Under the pieces are notes generated by a model that worked only from the letters and a program-made list of their open reading frames with translations, searched no databases and was not told the origin of the DNA. 64,000 nucleotides of DNA from Cladopsammia gracilis (Eukaryota > Cnidaria > Anthozoa > Scleractinia > Dendrophylliidae): positions 996,001 to 1,060,000 of the forward strand of contig JAJGOT010000155.1 in NCBI GenBank assembly GCA_022457155.1, in the 5' to 3' direction. The position numbers and the translations under genes were made by a program. The first letter of the stretch is position 1, and every line of letters starts with the position of its first letter. Of this stretch, positions 54,459-64,000 are shown piece by piece.

Positions 54459-56898
54459 ATTTTTTATTTTTTGATTGACTACTGCTCGTGCAAAGTTTTT
54501 CTATCTTTACTCACGCAGAGTAAACACTCTTTTTTTACACGAGTCTCGAGATTTTAGCAAATTAATTTTAATGAAAATATATTTTAGTACAAAGCCATAC
54601 TGTTGTGAGCATCCTTTTTGCGAGTATCCTGATACGTTTATGACAAATTTGCAGTGTGGTTATCTATTTCCAGGTCAACGTTTAAACATTATTAAACATT
54701 ATTAAACACAAACATTAACATAATATTGGTAGTCAAGGAAACAAAATTAACAGTGTGGCTTAAAAAATGATAACTAGAAGTTTAGTGCGATGACTTATTA
54801 TGGTGATACGCTTAAATCAGTTGCGCAAAAATTAGTTGGAAGTGCTACCTCCATGCTGATAAAGACATGCAACGCCATATGCCAGAAGTAACACAAACGT
54901 TGACATACAAAAAGGTAGCTTTGTTTTGCACCAGTTTGTTCTTTATTTTGGTTATTTACAATCCTTAAAACAGAAAGACATTTGAAATTTTGGATTACTG
55001 TACTTCACATATATGCAGACAGCTGTTCCTAAACAAACACATTTATTTGAAAACAAAACAGGACCACGTCTTGATGGAAATACATTATTTGCCCAGATGT
55101 TCAAAGGGATAGCCTATGGCTGGTCAGCACGACCAAATTTCTGGTTTGAGACACATTAAAGTATAAAAGGGCAAAGCCCCACGCCAAATCTAATGCAAAT
55201 GAGCGAGAACAATAGATTTTGCTCATTTGCATGAGTTGGACAGTCCAGCCGCCTTTTATATCGCGAGTTTGGCTTTAAGTAAATACTGTATTCAAATCAT
55301 TCCATGCATGAAACCTACGAAGGTAAGAAATGTAGTTCACATTTACATAATCCATCACAATATTGTTTGGTATTTGTCCATATACGTAACGTCTTTTGCG
55401 AGTAGAAAACCAATTCGATGTTTTACTTTAAACATGTCGCCTATTCTAAGTCCCACTCTGAAAAGCCAAAAAACATATTTGTACCAATGCAAACCTAAAA
55501 ATGTTACTATACTGGTGCACTGAAAGTGTAAATGTCTTTGGAGGGAAATGGTTTGTTTGTTTCTTGTGTTCGAAAACTCGATTAAATCGGATCATAACTT
55601 CATAACTTGTTCCCTCTTCAAGGAATCACTTGACATTTTCCAGTCGGTTTTATAGGCAGCAAAGGTACTTGGTCAAATATAACCCTTTTTAGAAAAAAGC
55701 AATCATTCTTATTCCAATGTTGAAAACGCGTGAAGCCAATCACAAATGATACAACATTTTTTAACACAAAATGCAATAACCATTATATGTGCATCATGAC
55801 ATACTGAAACTTAATGACGGTCAACGTTTAACATGTTGAATGGACTATTTTAATATCCAGTAGACTACATTGCAGTTTTTAATTTTTATTTTGTATTTAA
55901 GCTCAAACAACCCAACTATCGGCGCTTGAAACAGTACCTTAAAATTAGCCAACAACAAAGGAAATCCATGTACGATGATGAGTCCAGAAATTAAACCCAG
56001 GCCGAACTGGTGGGAGACGAGTGCTCCCAGCAAAGTGCCATACCTTCTCCTCCTTAAAAAATGAAAAAAGAGGAATAAAAAAAATAACTTCTCACCTATA
56101 TCTTTGCTTCTACGCAATAGATATTAAAAAATGCCCTTTCTAGCACCATCGACGTTATGTGCTCTGTGTTAAACATTAATTAAATTTTTTGTAACGAGTG
56201 CTGAAAAAATTGTATCTTTGATACACTTTTTTAAGCACGCTACGCAGCAAAAACCATTTTTTATGTGAAACACTGTTCAACAAAAAATAGCTTAACTGGC
56301 AGCTCCGCTCTGTTGCACAAAATTCAACATTAAGAACGGTTAAAGAGAAGACATACCATGACGTCAGTAAGTCAACAAGTCAACTAGATAAACATTTGTT
56401 TTAGTTGAAAGAAAGGAGCACGCAGTGATTTGTCAGTTCATGTTCATCATAACTCGATAAAGCACGCGCGAAATTTGGCACCAGTATGGACATGCGCAAA
56501 TCATGGAAAACTTGGTAAGGAGATATTAAATCTGTTCCTTGTGAAAAATTCTCGGTGTTGCAGATCTAAAACGGTTTCTGCAACATCAAGAAATATTTAA
56601 AACACTTCCACGTGCTTAAATGATTGACTCAACGGAGTACTTGATCGTGTTTACTAACTATTTATAACCAACAAATGTTGAGCCTAAAACAAAGCAAGAA
56701 ACTTTATTGTAGCACTAATTAGTACGATTACACGAACAGTAACATTCACACAACAATAAATTCAGTGATTTTTTTTAAGAAAAACTAAAAAACAAGATTG
56801 AGATGTTTCTTACACCAATAAATGGCCCTACCTTTTTATATTTCTCTGACCCTCAGTGTTGACTAGAATGTACGCCTAACTAATTTCATGCTTTCCAG
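54459..56898. other. non-coding stretch
   Basis: AT-rich, with small palindromes such as ATGCAAATGAGC / GCTCATTTGCAT near 55192-55232. No gene recognised. Confidence 0.5.
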
Positions 56899-57007
56899 AT
56901 CAGCGAACAAAGCACACCTTTCTGCCGAGATTGCGTTGCCACTTTCCGCAGTGAAACTGAACCTGTTTTTCCTGTTGTTTCTGGCCACTGCAAGCCAAGA
57001 AAAAATG
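56899..57007 (+). CDS. orphan exon candidate, cysteine-containing
   Basis: Bounded by an acceptor (GCTTTCCAG) and a strong donor (AATG|GTAAGT), open in one frame: ISEQSTPFCRDCVATFRSE and so on, ending HCKPRKN. The CxxC...C spacing suggests a small metal-binding or disulfide piece. No partner exons were found, so this may be chance. Confidence 0.3.
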
Positions 57008-57189
57008 GTAAGTAATAGTTGACATTCTGTTTCAAAATATACTTTTTTAAGAGCTCAGATGCTCTCTTCTGAAGGGTTATCTATTGTAAGCCCCAGTTCT
57101 TTAAGGAGCCAATAACACTATCCAGTGCATCAATGCCTATCAATTAGCTTCGTTACGATATTTTAAAGATAGGGTCATGAAGGGTTCTT

Positions 57190-57600
57190 ACATACATACA
57201 TACATACATACTTTATTTAATGTGGATATACTCTTAGCTTAAAAGCTAGTTTACAGGTATTCCACCTAATAACTAGTTAAAACCTAACAATTAAACAACT
57301 GAACTGGGATTTTGTCATATCCTTTACAGCTGCCAGTGGTTTTTCAGACATAATACAACAGTGAGGGGAAAAGGTAGCTAAAGGAATTGTTGATATGATA
57401 TATGAAACACAAGAAGAGTTTTCCATCAGGATTTCCAAATACCGTTTATTGTTTAGTGGGTTTAAAAAAAGAGGCACAGCTAAGTTATTTTTTAACGACT
57501 TAGAGGTGTTTGGATACCAGATGAAACACCCCTTCGAGTGTTTGATATAGCTTATTCTCAAACTGTTAAATACAGAGAAAACAAAGGAACTTAATCACGA
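57190..57600 (-). mobile_element. 5'-truncated LINE 3' end with ATGT repeats
   Basis: On the minus strand this reads through a degraded ORF2 C-terminus-like frame to CATTAAATAAAGTATGTATG and further ATGT repeats (plus strand ACAT repeats at 57191-57210). The AATAAAG-plus-microsatellite tail is the same kind as on the LINE ending at 46806. Confidence 0.5.
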
Positions 57601-58165
57601 AAATCTATGCTAAGACCGGGTTTCCAAACCACTGATGAGTTTCGAGAAGTTATTATTCTCTTTTAAACACGGACCTGCGCTATGAAAAGGGATAGCTCCT
57701 CCCCCTTTGTCACGTTATCTCTGTTTCAACCGCTTATTCAAGATGGCAGATGAAGCGAGAAAGGAGGTGAACAGTGGGAAGTTGATATTTCAAGAAATAA
57801 AGCCAAACATAGCCTTTAAAAGAATAATTTAAGTTTGACAGGGCATGATTGACAAAATATATGGCGATTAAACCGTTGCAATGCGTGTATTTTGCATAAA
57901 TCTCCTTTATTTATGATGCAAATTCGTATTTCCCGCCGTTAATCGTCCCCACCAATGCGTGACGTCACAGACTATTCGATGTTGACAGCTCGGTGTAAAC
58001 AAGGCCAGGCCGTGGGTCCGTGATTAAAATAGACAATATTCATATTCCTCGATGGCCCTGGGACGAGTAGACCCCTGTGCATGAATGCATGACTAATGCG
58101 GGTAGCTTTTCCGCACAAATACAAAAAAGGCGACAAATTCTTATCAATTGTGTCTGACGTACTGA
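57601..58165. other. non-coding stretch
   Basis: Unique-looking sequence with a CRE-like TGACGTCA near 57960. No gene recognised. Confidence 0.4.
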
Positions 58166-58194
58166 TCACCGGATATGTAAAACACACTTGATGT

Positions 58195-58330
58195 GGTGCC
58201 AGACCTTGTCAATTTGTCTATATGTATATAAGTGTGAAATACAATGAGCTTCATCCACAGTAATGAGGTACGATATCTCTTCATAGACTTCACTCGACAA
58301 CATCTTCCTCCATCGATGGAGAGCATGCTG
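58195..58330 (-). pseudogene. RecQ-type helicase fragment (DEAH box)
   Basis: The minus strand encodes RWRKMLSSEVYEEISYLITV directly followed by DEAHCIS, the Walker B/DEAH region of RecQ helicases. The expected EWGHDFR continuation is missing, and the upstream side runs into a GAGTTGAG-type simple repeat (58334-58392). It is an isolated fragment. Confidence 0.55.
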
Positions 58331-58333
58331 GAC

Positions 58334-58392
58334 TCGGTTGAGTGGTTGAGTAGTTGAGTGGAGTTGAGTTGAGTGGAGTAGTTGAGTGGAGC
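58334..58392. repeat. GTTGAGTGG-type simple repeat
   Basis: Irregular tandem of TTGAGTGG/GTTGAG units. Confidence 0.8.
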
Positions 58393-58458
58393 CAAAACCC
58401 TTTGGAAATTTCAAAATGTTAAAAAATAGAACACGTCGAAAGCCTTCCGTCTACTTTT

Positions 58459-59335
58459 ATGAAACCTCGAGCAGGTAAACACAAGCGTGGCGAACGTGGC
58501 TCGACGGAGGAAGAACCAATAAATGAATCCAAGCATCTAATTATGGATGCCGAACAGAATAGCGAAGAAGCTGTACCCGAAGAACCATCCTTGTCAGAAA
58601 TACGTCAGATACTTCTAAAGATGGACAATACTTAGTGAAAACTCCAAACTAACCAAAGAACTAGTGGAGATAAGACACTCGTACGAATCACAGAACAGAG
58701 AATTAAACGCGCTTAAACTGATAGTGGATAAAACATCAAATATGAACAAAGCACTGCAAGAGGAACTTGCGAATTCCAAAGAGAAAGTAAAGGAACAAGC
58801 TGACGACATTACAAATTTGTATAATCTTCAAGATGACCTTGAGCAATATACTCGAAAGAACTCATTAGAAATCTGTGGAATTCCCGAAAGTGTATATAAT
58901 TCTACAGAAGAGGTAGTTATAAAACTTTATATTAGGTATTGGATGTAACAATCGCACACGAGGACATCAAAATTTCGCATAAACTTAACAGAACCAAAGC
59001 GGGAGCCGAATCAGGTATCAAACCAATAATGGTTAAATTTGTGAGTCATAAAAGTTAAAACACGTTTTAATAAACAACGAACAAAGCTTAAAGATATTCG
59101 AATTTCCACCTTGTTTCCTACTTGCCCTGCAACTGCGAGCGCTGGTCGAATTTTTATCAACGAAAATTTAACTAGTTCCAGGCAAAAAGTATAGTAATGA
59201 AAGCGAATAAAATGCAAAGCCGAGACGGATTAATCCTCAGTTGTTGGACACTAGATGGCAAAATCTACATCAAAACATCGCAATGTGGAAGGCCCGTCAG
59301 GATTTATGAAGTAGATGATCTTCAAAACAGCTAAT
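58459..59335 (+). pseudogene. L1/Tx1-type ORF1 protein, decayed
   Basis: Starts MKPRAGKHKRGERGSTEEEP, stops at TAG 58633, then continues in another frame with a coiled coil and LQDDLEQYTRKNSLEICGIP. That is the start of the RRM-like domain of L1-type ORF1 proteins. Later pieces (ISHKLNRTKAG, KPIMVKFVSHK, WTLDGKIYIKTS, RIYEVDDLQN) follow in order but across stops. No ORF2 follows; the next element is a DIRS-like one. Confidence 0.6.
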
Positions 59336-59697
59336 CTAACAACAGTCATATTAATACTTTGGTAATAAATTCAATGTCTCCAGTTTATTCTATCCTTAAC
59401 TATGCGAAGGAAATTGGCTGAAGCATAAGGGTTAATATTGTTAGGAATAACTTAATTAGACCCTCGCGGCTCGTCAGCTGTTTTCTTGACGGCGCTAGTT
59501 GTCATTTGATATCTTTGTCAGTTCGTTCGTTCGCTGTAACATCGATTTTAGCACGTTCGTTCTAGTTTATTCAGTCTTTTAGCCTCTTATTTTGAAACTG
59601 TCACAAGTCGCCGGAAAACGCCGAACTCGAGTACCTGTGCTGCCTGCAGGGTTCGTTTACGACTTGCCTTCCCTCAAGACAGCAACACAGCGCTACG

Positions 59698-60534
59698 AAT
59701 GGCACTCCATCGCTAGACCAATCTCCATCGCACGAGGTTCACACAACGCCACGTGTTGAGACTACAGCTACGGGTTCTTCTACTTCTTCGCCTGGCAATT
59801 CCCCAGCCTTACAGTTGCTGAACCTACAGATTGAAAAGCAGCAGCTAGAGCTTCGCCTCCTTGAGCTTGAAGCTCAATCGAGAGCTCGGGATTTGGTTTC
59901 ATCCAGCCCGGCCGCCAACAAGCCTCGAAACATTCCTTCTTTGGAGACCGTTCGTGGAGGAGTTAACTCCGGTAAGTCACAAGGTCAACTCGACCACAAT
60001 ACACGCATCGTTAACCCCCAAGAATGACCTCATCTTCACGTTCCTTTCTGTCTGTCCCGAAAGAAGTTTAAGGATTTATCGACGGCAGAATTCGTGTATG
60101 GCTATCTCGATATCTTGTCTGCTCTGCCTTCCCCTCAGCAAGCGCTCATGACACAACACCTCATGTCTTTAATGCGTTTGACGTCCAAATACGACTGGGA
60201 AGCTGTGCTGTCCTTTCATGCTGCCGTGTTGGACCGCATCGAATCGGGCCTCGCAAGCTGGGGCGACGATTTCAGCGAAATCGAACGCTTCAACATCACA
60301 GAATCAAATCGCTTGCAATCCAAACCGGCTACTTCGCCCGCCTTGCACGCGGCTGGCATTCGAAACAACAATGGCCGACCTCGAAACTATTGCCGCGAAT
60401 GGAACCGCACCGGTACGTGCAGTAATCCTTCGCACCAGGAAGGCGTCAAGCACATCTGTGCATATTGCAAGCTCAAAGACCACACCATTGGCTCTTGCTC
60501 GACTCGCCCTCCGCCGCCCACAACAGCCGATTGA
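59698..60534 (+). pseudogene. DIRS-like gag with zinc-binding motif
   Basis: One frame with a single TGA near 60026. It has a Ser/Thr/Pro-rich start, a coiled-coil-like LNLQIEKQQLELRLLELEAQ, the block FVYGYLDILSALPSPQQALM, a helical region, then YCREWNRTGTC and HICAYCKLKDHTIGSC. The paired Cys/His clusters and the FxxGY...WDxxF-type region match gag proteins of cnidarian DIRS-like elements, which package the element RNA. Confidence 0.65.
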
Positions 60535-61571
60535 CTATCTTGTCCAGCTCCTACACCTCTCCTGCCGTTTCTTCGCCTGCTCCCGCCTCAACAGCCTTTT
60601 CATCGCCTCCTTCGCAGCCTAACCTCGTTTCCGCTCCCTCTACCGCATTTTCCGGCCAACTTTTACTCTCTCGTGAACACTCGCACGCCGCAGTTATCCG
60701 TCACATTCTTTGCTACAAGTCTCCGCTCCAGAACGCCTTTGGCACTCTAAATCCTGTTCCGTCGAAGCTGAACAGTCCTGTTTGGTAATCATACCTCGAA
60801 CATTACTCTGATTCTGTTGTTGCCGATTTCCTGGCCTTTGGATGGCCTATTAACTGTCACTCTGTCGTTTCTGTTTCATCTCAGCCCCCGAACCATGCTT
60901 CAGCCACCAATTTTCCGGATGTTATTGACGCCTTCTTATCTACCGAGATCGAACATTTTACAACTGCCGGGCCATTCACGTGCAATCCTTTCCCAGCCCC
61001 CATCCGCACGTCTCCTCTGCAAACTGTCCCAAAGGATGGCACCAAAAGGCGCGTCGTACTGGACCTCAGTTTTCCTCCTGGCTCCTCTGTTAATGATGGA
61101 ATTCCCAAAGATTCTTACCTCGATCAGCGTTTCCATCTTTCACTGCCTCGTTCTGCCGATTTTGTTGACCTTATTCTCTCCAAGGGCGCTGGGTGTTACC
61201 TTTACAAGAAAGATTTGAAACGCGCTTACAGACAGATTCCAGTGGATCCTAGAGACTACATCTTTCTTGCTTATCACTGGAATGACTCCTATTTTGACCT
61301 TGTCCTGCCATTTGGTCTTCGTTCTGCAACCCTTGCCTGTCAGCGGACTACCAATGCAATTGCCCACATCTTTCACTCTTTCTTTGGCCATGACTTTATC
61401 AATTACATTGATGACTTCGGCGGGGCCAAAACCACCTTCGAAGAAGCTTCGCTTGCCTTCTCTGACCTGGAGCATCTGTTCAATGAATTAGGCCTTCAGT
61501 CGTCTCCATCCAAGGACTGTCCACCTTCCACGAGAATGGTTTTTCTCGGCCTCACGACACCGTCACACTGA
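60465..61571 (+). pseudogene. DIRS-like reverse transcriptase
   Basis: A Ser/Pro-rich linker, one TAA at 60786, then DSVVADFLAFGWPINC, TVPKDGTKRRVVLDLSFPPG, KDLKRAYRQIPVDPRDY (motif A), LVLPFGLRSATLACQRTTNA and NYIDDFGG (motif C, DD pair, about 61400). A frame change at about 61565 leads to the RNase H part. Confidence 0.75.
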
Positions 61572-61579
61572 CCATCGAA

Positions 61580-62353
61580 GTGCCTCCCGATAAACATCAA
61601 GACACCTCTGATCTCATACTTGCTTGGCTAGCAGCTCCACAGTCCACTAAGTCAGACCTTCAGTCTCTCATCGGCAAGCTTTCCTACATTTGTGCTTGTA
61701 TCAGCCCTGGACGGATTTTCATGCAGCGTCTGTTTAACGAACTCCGCCAGCTTCCTACAAAACGTGCCCGTTTCGTGCCCAGTTCAGACATGCTGTCCGA
61801 CTTACGCTGGTGGGACAAGTTCCTCTCTGTCTACAATGGTGTTTCACTTTTGCGGTCTTCCCCTTGGCCCGTAAGTGATCATTTCTTCTGTACTGATGCT
61901 TGCCTTACTGGTATCGGCGGATTCTTTAGTGGCCGTTTCTTCCACTCCTCGTTCCAGACCTGTTTTGATCCAGCCTCTCTTTCCATCGCTTCGCTGAAAT
62001 TGTTGGCTGTCACCGTCAGCATCAAGCTGTGGTCTGATTAATTGCGCGGTCTACGCATCTTGGTTCGCACTGACAACCTTAACACTGAGCTGGCTATCAA
62101 CACTGGCCGTTCCCGTGTGCCTTTTATTCAGTCGTGTCTACGCGACTTATGGTTGTACGCCTCACTTTACGATTTTGAGCTGCAAGCACTTCACATTCCC
62201 GGCTACGCCAACATCATTGCTGATGCTCTCAGTCGTTGGGACACTCATCCTAAGTTTCGAGACACCATCTATGAGGCCGCTTCACTTCACTATGACACCC
62301 TTACAGAGTACATTTGTCATTCAGACCTATTCCATTTTGACTGTCAATGGTAA
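61580..62353 (+). pseudogene. DIRS-like RNase H domain
   Basis: LIGKLSYICACISPGRIFMQ and FCTDACLTGIGGFF (first catalytic Asp) are followed by TAA at 62039-62041. The same frame then continues with VRTDNLNTELAINTGRS and LHIPGYANIIADALSRW, the conserved middle and C-terminal RNase H blocks. Confidence 0.75.
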
Positions 62354-62487
62354 TCACCTCTCTATTTGGTTGCAGGTTTTCACCTTGATGACCTTCACTC
62401 ATGCGTCACCAGGATTCAAGCCTTCGCTCTGTCTGATTCTACCAAGCGAAATTATCATTCTGTGTGGAACACTTACTTAAAGTGCTA

Positions 62488-62789
62488 CTGAAACGAATAC
62501 CATATTTGTCTTTTTTCACTTAAAATGATTTTTCAATCTTAGAAGGGTACTATTAAACATTAAAAATGTTCTTTAACCACTGTAAAGTTGTTCTGATCTA
62601 GTCTTGAAATAAGGTACTAAAGTGCGACAAATTCTTCAATCCTAAGCCGGCGAAAACACCAGTAGTTAATCGCACTAGTGACGTCACATGGTTGGCATCG
62701 CATGAAGCTTCGGAAAACAAAGTGTTGCTTCACTGTTGTCGATGGTAAAATCATCAAAATTCATAAAATTAAGTATACTTCGTACAGAT
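62488..62789. promoter_or_regulatory. upstream region of the P2RX7-like gene with a CRE site
   Basis: Between the broken DIRS element and the next gene. TGACGTCA at 62679-62686 is a perfect CREB/ATF consensus about 100 bases before the first ATG. No TATA box is obvious. Confidence 0.4.
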
Positions 62790-64000
62790 ATGTCTAGTTC
62801 TGAAAACTCTGACTCAAACTCGAGCTCTCAGAGTGTTTCTGAGGAACTGAAAAGCGAAAACGTCGAAGATTTCGGCGGGTTGGTGGACCTGTTGAGCCAT
62901 ATCGGTTCGAGCCTATTGCTCCTGAAGGCTACCAAGAACCAGAGGAAGATGAAGATGAAGACGGCCTAACTCCGGCTATATTAGAGGCTAGATCCGAAAA
63001 CCAAATAAATCTGGATGCATGGTAAGTAAAACATTTCACGCTAAACGGACGTTTAAACCACGGAACAAGCGAATTTTTGTTTTTAGTGGCTGTCATTTTG
63101 TGGACACGACTTCATGTTTTCCTGTTCTTTATAGTTTAGGGTTTGTTGTTAGCCAGTAACTTTCTAAATGTATCCCATTTCTTCCAAATTTAGGTGCAGT
63201 TGTGGTAACTGCAACACGGAGCTGCTCTCCAATGCCATGGAGTTCCGTTGCTGTAAGGAGGTCGTCGAAGCAGTTGGTAAACTTACCTTCGAGGGAATCG
63301 AAGGCAACTGTATTCTGGACCATCCAGACTTCGACGCGCTAACAAACGGGACCGTGCTGGAAGAAGTTTGCCCACTAATGAAAGACAGGAAAGGTCGAAG
63401 CTACAAGTTTCCAAGCAGAGGAACCCAAAGTGCAAAGAACGAGTGCGTATTGTTGTTTGTGTCCAAACAAAAAGAATTTTAGTTGCATTTCCCGCCTTGT
63501 ACGATTCCATTCTATAGTGAAACCAATGTTTACTGAATAGACAAAGCCCTTTCACGGTTTTTCGAAATTTTGGGTTTCTAGCAACACTGTTAATGCCATT
63601 GCAATAATTTTAATGCTGTAGGTGGTCTTGAGGCGTGATTATTGGACCAATAAAAGCGTGAAAAATACAGACGTTTGTGTGGTCCAGGGAACACCCCCCC
63701 CCCACCCGATTAGTGTCAACTCAAACTTCTACAAACGAGTGTTTTGCCTTTTTTGTTCGTGTAATATTAAAGAAATATTCTCCCCTTGATTTAGGAGTCT
63801 TAAAGCAGTCTTGTGCGAAAAACAATATTTTATTATAAAAGTAAACCCAGTTGCTAATCATTGACTGTTTGTGTCAGCAGATCTTATGACACCTAGCCAG
63901 TGGATATATAATTCAATTGCATTGTTTATATGAAGAAGCTTATCTATAATACATGTATGTCTAAGGAATTTCTTTTTCTTTCTAGGAGCCGTCGTGCTAC
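62790..64000 (+). CDS. P2RX7 C-terminal-domain-like protein, 5' exons (runs off the window)
   Basis: Exons 62790-63021, 63194-63442 and 63986 onward have matching phases; donors ATG|GTAAGT and AACGA|GTGCGT pair with acceptors AAATTTAG and TTTCTAG. Exon 1 has a Ser/Glu-rich start (MSSSENSDSNSSS) and, in a second frame, a basic cluster, then PYRFEPIAPEGYQEPEE and ILEARSENQINLDAW. Exon 2 continues CSCGNCNTE...EFRCCKEV and CILDHPDF. PYxFEP followed by WCxCGxC and CCKE is the pattern of the intracellular Zn-binding ballast domain of P2X7 receptors, which occurs as stand-alone proteins in cnidarians. The frame changes once near 62880-62900. This may be an indel, or the start may lie elsewhere. No transmembrane part is seen. 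Confidence 0.65.

Larger units (their letters stand above)
59698..62487 (+). mobile_element. DIRS-like retrotransposon, truncated in the recombinase
   Basis: Gag (59698-60534), RT (60465-61571), RNase H (61580-62353) and the first part of a tyrosine recombinase (62354-62487) follow in DIRS order. The recombinase starts FHLDDLHSCVTRIQAFALSD and TKRNYHSVWNTYLKCY, then similarity ends abruptly at about 62487. No inverted terminal repeat or internal complementary region was found, so the right part is missing. Stops and one frame change are present. It belongs to a different subfamily from the DIRS-like copy at 34.7-36.6 kb. Confidence 0.75.

Overview
The window reads as nuclear DNA of an animal, most likely a stony coral or another hexacorallian cnidarian. 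That is inferred from AT-rich introns with GT/AG splice sites, dense terminal-inverted-repeat elements, several kinds of tyrosine-recombinase retroelement, and protein types common in cnidarian genomes: a CUE/HECT ubiquitin ligase, a P2RX7 C-terminal-like protein, a fibrinogen-related exon and a SET methyltransferase. There is no bacterial gene organisation, no CRISPR array and no rRNA.

Layout. 1-9.4 kb: dispersed repeats, a small secreted cysteine-rich peptide ORF (2642-2800), a fold-back element with a Tc1/mariner-type MITE inside one arm (4.56-6.08 kb), and the last exon of a fibrinogen-related gene (6465-7172). 10.1-13.5 kb: a 3.3-kb element with the A1...B1-A2...B2 split direct repeats of PAT/Ngaro-type retrotransposons, filled with a 62/60-bp satellite in a 244-bp higher-order unit. 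It interrupts a short repeat whose uninterrupted copies lie at 1.0 and 1.9 kb. 15.0-20.4 kb: a multi-exon CUE-HECT ubiquitin-ligase gene (+) with an in-frame stop and a frameshift. 22.0-23.6 kb: a convergent DDE-integrase gene (-). 23.6-29.5 kb: MITEs, including two adjacent TTAA-flanked elements. 29.7-31.1 kb: a two-exon DDE_Tnp_4/Harbinger-like transposase (-) with a 108-bp duplication of its second catalytic Asp. 31.7-32.9 kb: a 190-bp satellite carrying a YY1-like motif in each unit. 34.7-36.6 kb: a DIRS-like retrotransposon (-). 36.7-37.9 kb: a decayed GRF-zinc-finger gene (+) that has captured a piece of the neighbouring DIRS reverse transcriptase. 38.5-40.5 kb: an ORF1-only half-LINE bounded by a perfect 20-bp target-site duplication. 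40.8-46.8 kb: a nearly full-length APE-type LINE with an esterase-like ORF1. 47.4-49.8 kb: a decayed Crypton-like tyrosine recombinase. 51.3-53.05 kb: a decayed SET methyltransferase gene. 58.2-59.4 kb: RecQ-helicase and LINE ORF1 fragments. 59.7-62.5 kb: a second DIRS-like element. 62.8-64.0 kb: the 5' part of a P2RX7-C-domain gene that runs off the window.

Most coding sequence belongs to mobile elements, and almost all of it carries stops or frameshifts. Candidate host genes are the cysteine-rich peptide, the fibrinogen-related exon, the CUE-HECT gene, the SET gene and the P2RX7-like gene. Indels in several genes could be decay or assembly error; raw reads would separate these. No single complete new system is proven. 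The best candidates are the split-repeat element with its internal satellite, the ORF1-only retrotransposon, the transposase with a duplicated catalytic segment, and the CUE-HECT/integrase convergent pair.
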